A DNA stretch of 64,000 nt from Streptomyces spongiicola. GTDB taxonomy: Bacteria > Actinomycetota > Actinomycetes > Streptomycetales > Streptomycetaceae. The translations under genes and the position numbers were made by a program. The notes beneath the pieces were generated by a model. The model was not told the DNA's origin. It did no database searches and worked only from the letters and a program-made list of their open reading frames with translations. Where the stretch lies: contig NZ_CP029254.1 of the NCBI RefSeq assembly GCF_003122365.1, forward strand, positions 6,698,001 through 6,762,000. The letters run 5' to 3'. This document shows, piece by piece, positions 60,486 through 64,000 of this stretch; the first letter of the stretch is position 1; every line of letters starts with the position of its first letter.

Positions 60486-60855
60486 CGGCAGGCGCGTCGG
60501 TGCCGGGGCCGGGGGCACCCGCCGGAAGACGGGTAGGGCTCCGGCCGCCGGCCGTACGAGGCCCGCCGGCGCCCCGAACGGTCGCCGTGCGGCCTGCCGG
60601 GGCCCGGGCGCCGGGGCATCCGTCCGCCGTGCCGCCCCGGTGTGCCGTGCCGTCGTGGTCCGCCCGCCGTGCCGCCGGCGCCCGACCTGCCGCGTCAGGT
60701 CCGCCGTGCCGTGTCCGTCCGCTGCGCCGCCCTGGTCCACCGCCCTGGTCCGCCCGCCGTGCCGCCCGCGCCCGACGGCCGGCCGGCGACCACGCCCGGC
60801 CGGCCGTCGGGCGGAGCGTCCGGCAGGGCGCGGCGGAGCAGGCTCGGGGGCTGCG
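60486..60855. other. GC-rich spacer without a supported gene
   Basis: About 370 bp of compositionally monotonous sequence with repeated CCGCCCGCCGTGCCGCC-like runs. No gene or clear terminator is seen. Confidence 0.5.
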
Positions 60856-61248
60856 TCAGGCGTCGAAACGTCCGCGGGAGGCCTCGATGTGCCCGAGGTA
60901 CCGGTGCGTCCAGTCGCACATCGTGTGGACCGTCTCCCGCAGCGCGCGCCCCGCCTCGGTGAGGCGGTACTCGACCCGCGGCGGCACGGTGGGGTGCACC
61001 CTGCGGTCCGCCAGTCCGTTGCGCTCCAGCATGCGGAGGTTCTGGGTGAGCATCTTGTGGCTGATGCCGTCGACCTCCTTGCGCAGCTCGCCGAAGCGCA
61101 GGGTCCGCTCACCCAGCGCCTCGATGATCAGCAGTGCCCACTTGTTGGCGACGTCCGAGAAGATCTCCCGCGCCAGGGAGTCCGCGCGCCGGATGTCCGC
61201 CTCGTCGGGCGAGCCCGTGAACTGCTTGGTCACCATCAGGTTCCCCAC
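60856..61248 (-). CDS. HxlR-family transcriptional regulator
   Basis: Winged-helix regulator, 130 aa. Family motifs are IFSDVANKWALLIIEALGE, RFGELRKEVDGISHKMLTQN, LRMLERNGLADR, and a C-terminal VEYRLTEAGRALRETVHTM. Usually a dimer sensing electrophiles or formaldehyde; no Cys is present here, so it is not a Cys-sensing type. It is divergent from a RidA gene with an intergenic palindrome (61,293). Confidence 0.93.
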   Translation of the reverse strand: MGNLMVTKQFTGSPDEADIRRADSLAREIFSDVANKWALLIIEALGERTLRFGELRKEVDGISHKMLTQNLRMLERNGLADRRVHPTVPPRVEYRLTEAGRALRETVHTMCDWTHRYLGHIEASRGRFDA

Positions 61249-61292
61249 TCACCGAAAAGTGCGTTCTTCCATGTCAGAGGCCACTCTCCTAC

Positions 61293-61307
61293 GGTTACCG
61301 AGTAACC
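61293..61307. promoter_or_regulatory. palindrome GGTTAC-CGA-GTAACC, candidate HxlR operator
   Basis: A perfect 6-bp inverted repeat with 3-base centre in the 132-bp region between the divergent hxlR-type and ridA-type genes. TTAC-N3-GTAA spacing fits sites bound by HxlR-family dimers. One site could repress both directions. Confidence 0.6.
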
Positions 61308-61380
61308 ACAAGAGACCGGGGGAACCCGCGTCCGGCGGACCGGGCCGGGGCCCTCGTGAGCGAGACAAGGAGGCGGCAGC

Positions 61381-61788
61381 ATGGCCGTCACACTGGTGAA
61401 TCCCGGCGGACTGCCGGAGGTCGGCGCCTACCGGCAGGTGTCCGTCGCGACCGGATCGAAGCTGGTCTTCGTCGCCGGCCAGGTCGCCTGGGACGCCGAC
61501 GGCGTCACGGTCGGCGAAGGCGACCTCGCCGCCCAGGTCGAGCAGTGCTATCTCAATGTCGCGACCGCCCTGGCCGGCGTGGGCGCCTCGTTCGGCGACG
61601 TGGCGAAACTGACCGTGCACGTCGTGGACTGGACCCCCGGCAAGATGCCGCTGCTCCTGGACGGCATCGCGCGGGCGGCCGCACGGCTGGGCGTCACACC
61701 GGTGCCGCCGGCCACCCTGCTGGGCGTCGCGGCCCTCGACGTGCCCGAGCACCTGGTCGAGATCGAGGCCACCGCGATGATCGACTGA
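61381..61788 (+). CDS. RidA (YjgF/YER057c/UK114) family deaminase
   Basis: 135 aa trimeric enzyme family that hydrolyses reactive imine/enamine intermediates. FVAGQVAWDADG, QVEQCYLNVATALAGVGASF and VTPVPPATLLGVAALDVPEH (family Arg-in-PARxx region altered to PPATLL, the usual Arg missing) and IEATAMID end. Start ATG 61381 follows AAGGAGGC. Because the substrate-binding Arg of the PxRxxV motif is replaced by Thr, it may belong to a non-deaminase RidA subgroup. Confidence 0.9.
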   Translation: MAVTLVNPGGLPEVGAYRQVSVATGSKLVFVAGQVAWDADGVTVGEGDLAAQVEQCYLNVATALAGVGASFGDVAKLTVHVVDWTPGKMPLLLDGIARAAARLGVTPVPPATLLGVAALDVPEHLVEIEATAMID

Positions 61789-61836
61789 GTGGCGGCGGTG
61801 GTGAGGGGGTGAAGGCGCGTCCGGAGCCCCCGCGCC

Positions 61837-62748
61837 TCACCCGCCGGCACCCGGCCCCGGCCCGGCCGGCGTACGCGTGCGCAGCAGCATGCGCTGGAGT
61901 TCGCGGGCCGCCCGCGGCGGGGCCACGTCGCTGCGGTGCGCCAGGGCGATGGTCCGGCGCAGGCCGGGGCCGGCGAGCGCGGTGACCCGGAGGTCGCGGC
62001 CCGCGCGCTCGGCGACCATACGGGGGACGACCGCCAGGCCCAGCCCCGCGCGTACGAAGCCGAGCACCGCGTCCATCTCCCCGCCCTCCACCGTGAACGT
62101 CGGCTCGAAGCCCTCGGCGCGGCAGGCCGCGACGGTGAGTTCCCGCAGGTCGTAGCCGTGCCGGAACATCACCAGCGGCTCACCCCGGAGGTCCGCGATC
62201 CGCATCGGCCGGCGCGGCGCCGGGGACCCGGCCGAGGAGACCACCACCAGGTCCTCCCGCAGCAGTTCCACCGTGGTCAGCGCCGGTGAGGGCGCCGGCA
62301 TCGGCAGCACCACCAGCGCCAGGTCGAGCACCCCGCGCCCCAGCTCCCGCACCAGGTCGCGTGAGCCGCCCTCCTCGATCAGCAGCTCGATCCCCGGGTG
62401 GAGGTCGTGGAAGGCGCGCAGCACGTCCGGCAGCAGCCCGGTGCACACGCTCGGTGTGGCCCCCAGCCGCACCCGCCCCCGGCGCAGCTGTGCCAGCTCC
62501 TGCACCTCGTGCCGGGCGGTGTCCGCGTCGGCGAGGATCCGCCGGGCCGGCGCCAGCAGCGCCTCGCCCGCGTCGGTGAGGGCGATGTTGCCGCGCGCCC
62601 TGCTGAACAGCTCCGCCCCCAACTCCCTCTCCAGCGCGCGGATCTGCTGGGACAGCGAGGGCTGGGAGACGTGCACCCGCTCCGCGGCCCGGGTGAAGTG
62701 CCGGGTCTCCGCGACGGCCACGAAGTACCGGAGCTGCTGGAACTGCAT
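61837..62748 (-). CDS. LysR-family transcriptional regulator
   Basis: 303 aa from ATG 62748. HTH (1-60): QQLRYFVAVAETRHFTRAAE, RVHVSQPSLSQQIRALEREL. The effector domain (about 90-295) includes RLGATPSVCTGLLPDVLRAF and MDAVLGFVRAGLGLAVVPRM. It is divergent from the succinate dehydrogenase operon, its likely target, with a dyad in between (62,757). The upstream extension to 62,790 lacks family similarity. Confidence 0.94.
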   Translation of the reverse strand: MQFQQLRYFVAVAETRHFTRAAERVHVSQPSLSQQIRALERELGAELFSRARGNIALTDAGEALLAPARRILADADTARHEVQELAQLRRGRVRLGATPSVCTGLLPDVLRAFHDLHPGIELLIEEGGSRDLVRELGRGVLDLALVVLPMPAPSPALTTVELLREDLVVVSSAGSPAPRRPMRIADLRGEPLVMFRHGYDLRELTVAACRAEGFEPTFTVEGGEMDAVLGFVRAGLGLAVVPRMVAERAGRDLRVTALAGPGLRRTIALAHRSDVAPPRAARELQRMLLRTRTPAGPGPGAGG

Positions 62749-62756
62749 CCTGCCAG

Positions 62757-62773
62757 GATAGCCTGAGTCTATC
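62757..62773. promoter_or_regulatory. GATAG-N7-CTATC dyad, candidate LysR site
   Basis: A perfect 5-bp inverted repeat with a 7-base centre contains the T-N11-A pattern of LysR-type sites. It lies nine bases from the LysR start and about 75 bases from the sdhC start, upstream of a TTGGAC / TAGCGT promoter-like pair (62,794 and 62,819). Confidence 0.6.
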
Positions 62774-62832
62774 GACAGCAGCCAGACCATGTCTTGGACC
62801 TCTGGTCACCCCTCCGCCTAGCGTCTGTGTCC

Positions 62833-63537
62833 ATGGCACTGGCACCACGGACGGACCGACGGCCGTCCATGACGCGCACGCTCTGGGGATCGACCGTCGG
62901 CAAGAAGGCCGTGATGGCCGCGACCGGTCTGATCATGCTCGGCTACCTCCTCGTCCACATGCTGGGCAACCTCAAGATCTTCTTCGGTTCCGGCGAGTTC
63001 AACGGCTACGCCCACTGGCTGCGCACCCTGGGCGAGCCGTTCCTCCACCACGAGTGGGCGCTCTGGATCGTCCGCGTCGTCCTCCTCGCCGCCGTCGTAC
63101 TGCACGGAGTGTCGGCCTACCAGCTCAGCCGGCGGGACATCCGGGCCCGCCCACACGGGTACGCCCACAAGCGCCGGCGCGCGAGCTACGCCACCCGCAC
63201 CATGCGCTGGGGCGGTGTCATCCTCGGGCTGTTCATCGTCTGGCACCTGCTGGACCTGACCACGCTCACCGTCAACGAGAACGCCCAGCCGGGCAGGCCG
63301 TACGAGAACGTCGTCGCGACCTTCTCCACCCCCTACGGCAACGCCGTCTACCTCACCGCGATGCTCGCCCTCGGCCTGCACGTCCGCCACGGGTTCTGGA
63401 GCGCCGCCCAGACCCTCGGCGCGGGCAGCGCGCGCCGCGACCGAGCGCTCAGGGCCGCCGCCGACGGCCTCGCGCTGGTGCTGACGCTGGGCTTCGTCTC
63501 GGTACCCGTCGCCGTCATGACCGGAGTCGTGAGCTGA
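62833..63537 (+). CDS. sdhC: succinate dehydrogenase, cytochrome b subunit
   Basis: Membrane anchor of complex II, 234 aa from ATG 62833. Five hydrophobic helices; TGLIMLGYLLVHMLGNLKIF, VLLAAVVLHGVSAYQLSRRD, MRWGGVILGLFIVWHLLDLT, and ALGLHVRHGFWSAAQTLG supply the haem-ligand His residues. The form is the single-polypeptide diheme type (B. subtilis-like). TAGCGT ends nine bases before the start, so the message may be leaderless or nearly so. The flavoprotein gene follows after one base. Confidence 0.92.
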   Translation: MALAPRTDRRPSMTRTLWGSTVGKKAVMAATGLIMLGYLLVHMLGNLKIFFGSGEFNGYAHWLRTLGEPFLHHEWALWIVRVVLLAAVVLHGVSAYQLSRRDIRARPHGYAHKRRRASYATRTMRWGGVILGLFIVWHLLDLTTLTVNENAQPGRPYENVVATFSTPYGNAVYLTAMLALGLHVRHGFWSAAQTLGAGSARRDRALRAAADGLALVLTLGFVSVPVAVMTGVVS

Positions 63538-63538
63538 C

Positions 63539-64000
<462 letters not shown>

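Overview
The window is high-GC actinobacterial DNA, almost certainly from a Streptomyces or close relative. The signs are an AfsR/SARP regulator, an XRE/TPR regulator with an RsbW-like ATPase, a SpoIIE-type phosphatase, an MprF-LysRS fusion (LysX), class F sortase with surface proteins, an SCO0930-family lipoprotein next to an RmdA-like c-di-GMP protein, and long GC-rich low-complexity spacers. No rRNA, tRNA or CRISPR array was seen.

About 1-21,200 is accessory and scarred. It opens inside an ISAs1-family transposase whose right end has removed the start of a SARP regulator. Then come an ABC-2 exporter divergent from a two-component system, an F420-type (LLM) oxidoreductase, and an IS1182-family element sitting between a truncated acyl-CoA ligase and a truncated, frameshifted TPR regulator. 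A TrmO-like protein, an RsbW-like ATPase, an SDR and an intact XRE/TPR regulator follow. Facing that regulator is a tight seven-gene operon (14,522-20,250): radical SAM, Asp/Glu-racemase-fold enzyme, endonuclease III-like HhH-GPD protein, PfkB kinase, double-domain nucleoside deoxyribosyltransferase, dNMP-kinase-like P-loop protein and MazG. I know of no described system with this set; it looks like a dedicated (deoxy)nucleoside pathway and is the main candidate for novelty here. The block ends with IS30 and IS1380 remnants and an orphan excisionase-like HTH gene.

From about 21,700 the content is core-like: panD, gnd, an Rpf-LysM-M23 cell-wall protein, a FhuF-like protein, an unusual zinc-ribbon SDR, a lipase-maturation-factor-like membrane protein, a DUF6777 lipoprotein, a SpoIIE phosphatase, a WS/DGAT acyltransferase, an Fpg/Nei glycosylase, and two zinc-finger anti-sigma-like proteins. 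A LytTR response regulator and LytS kinase flank a DUF485/cation-acetate symporter pair. An ECF sigma factor, lysX, a sortase with two look-alike surface proteins, a DUF4239/proline-rich pair, the SCO0930-methyltransferase-RmdA group, HxlR/RidA, and LysR divergent from a succinate dehydrogenase operon (cut by the window end) complete it.

Two small genes are easily missed: a 56-aa protein at 29,083 and a 59-aa membrane protein at 41,468. Several spacers carry tandem repeats (36 bp x 6, 60 bp x 2, 9 bp x 10), and several convergent junctions carry clear hairpin terminators.
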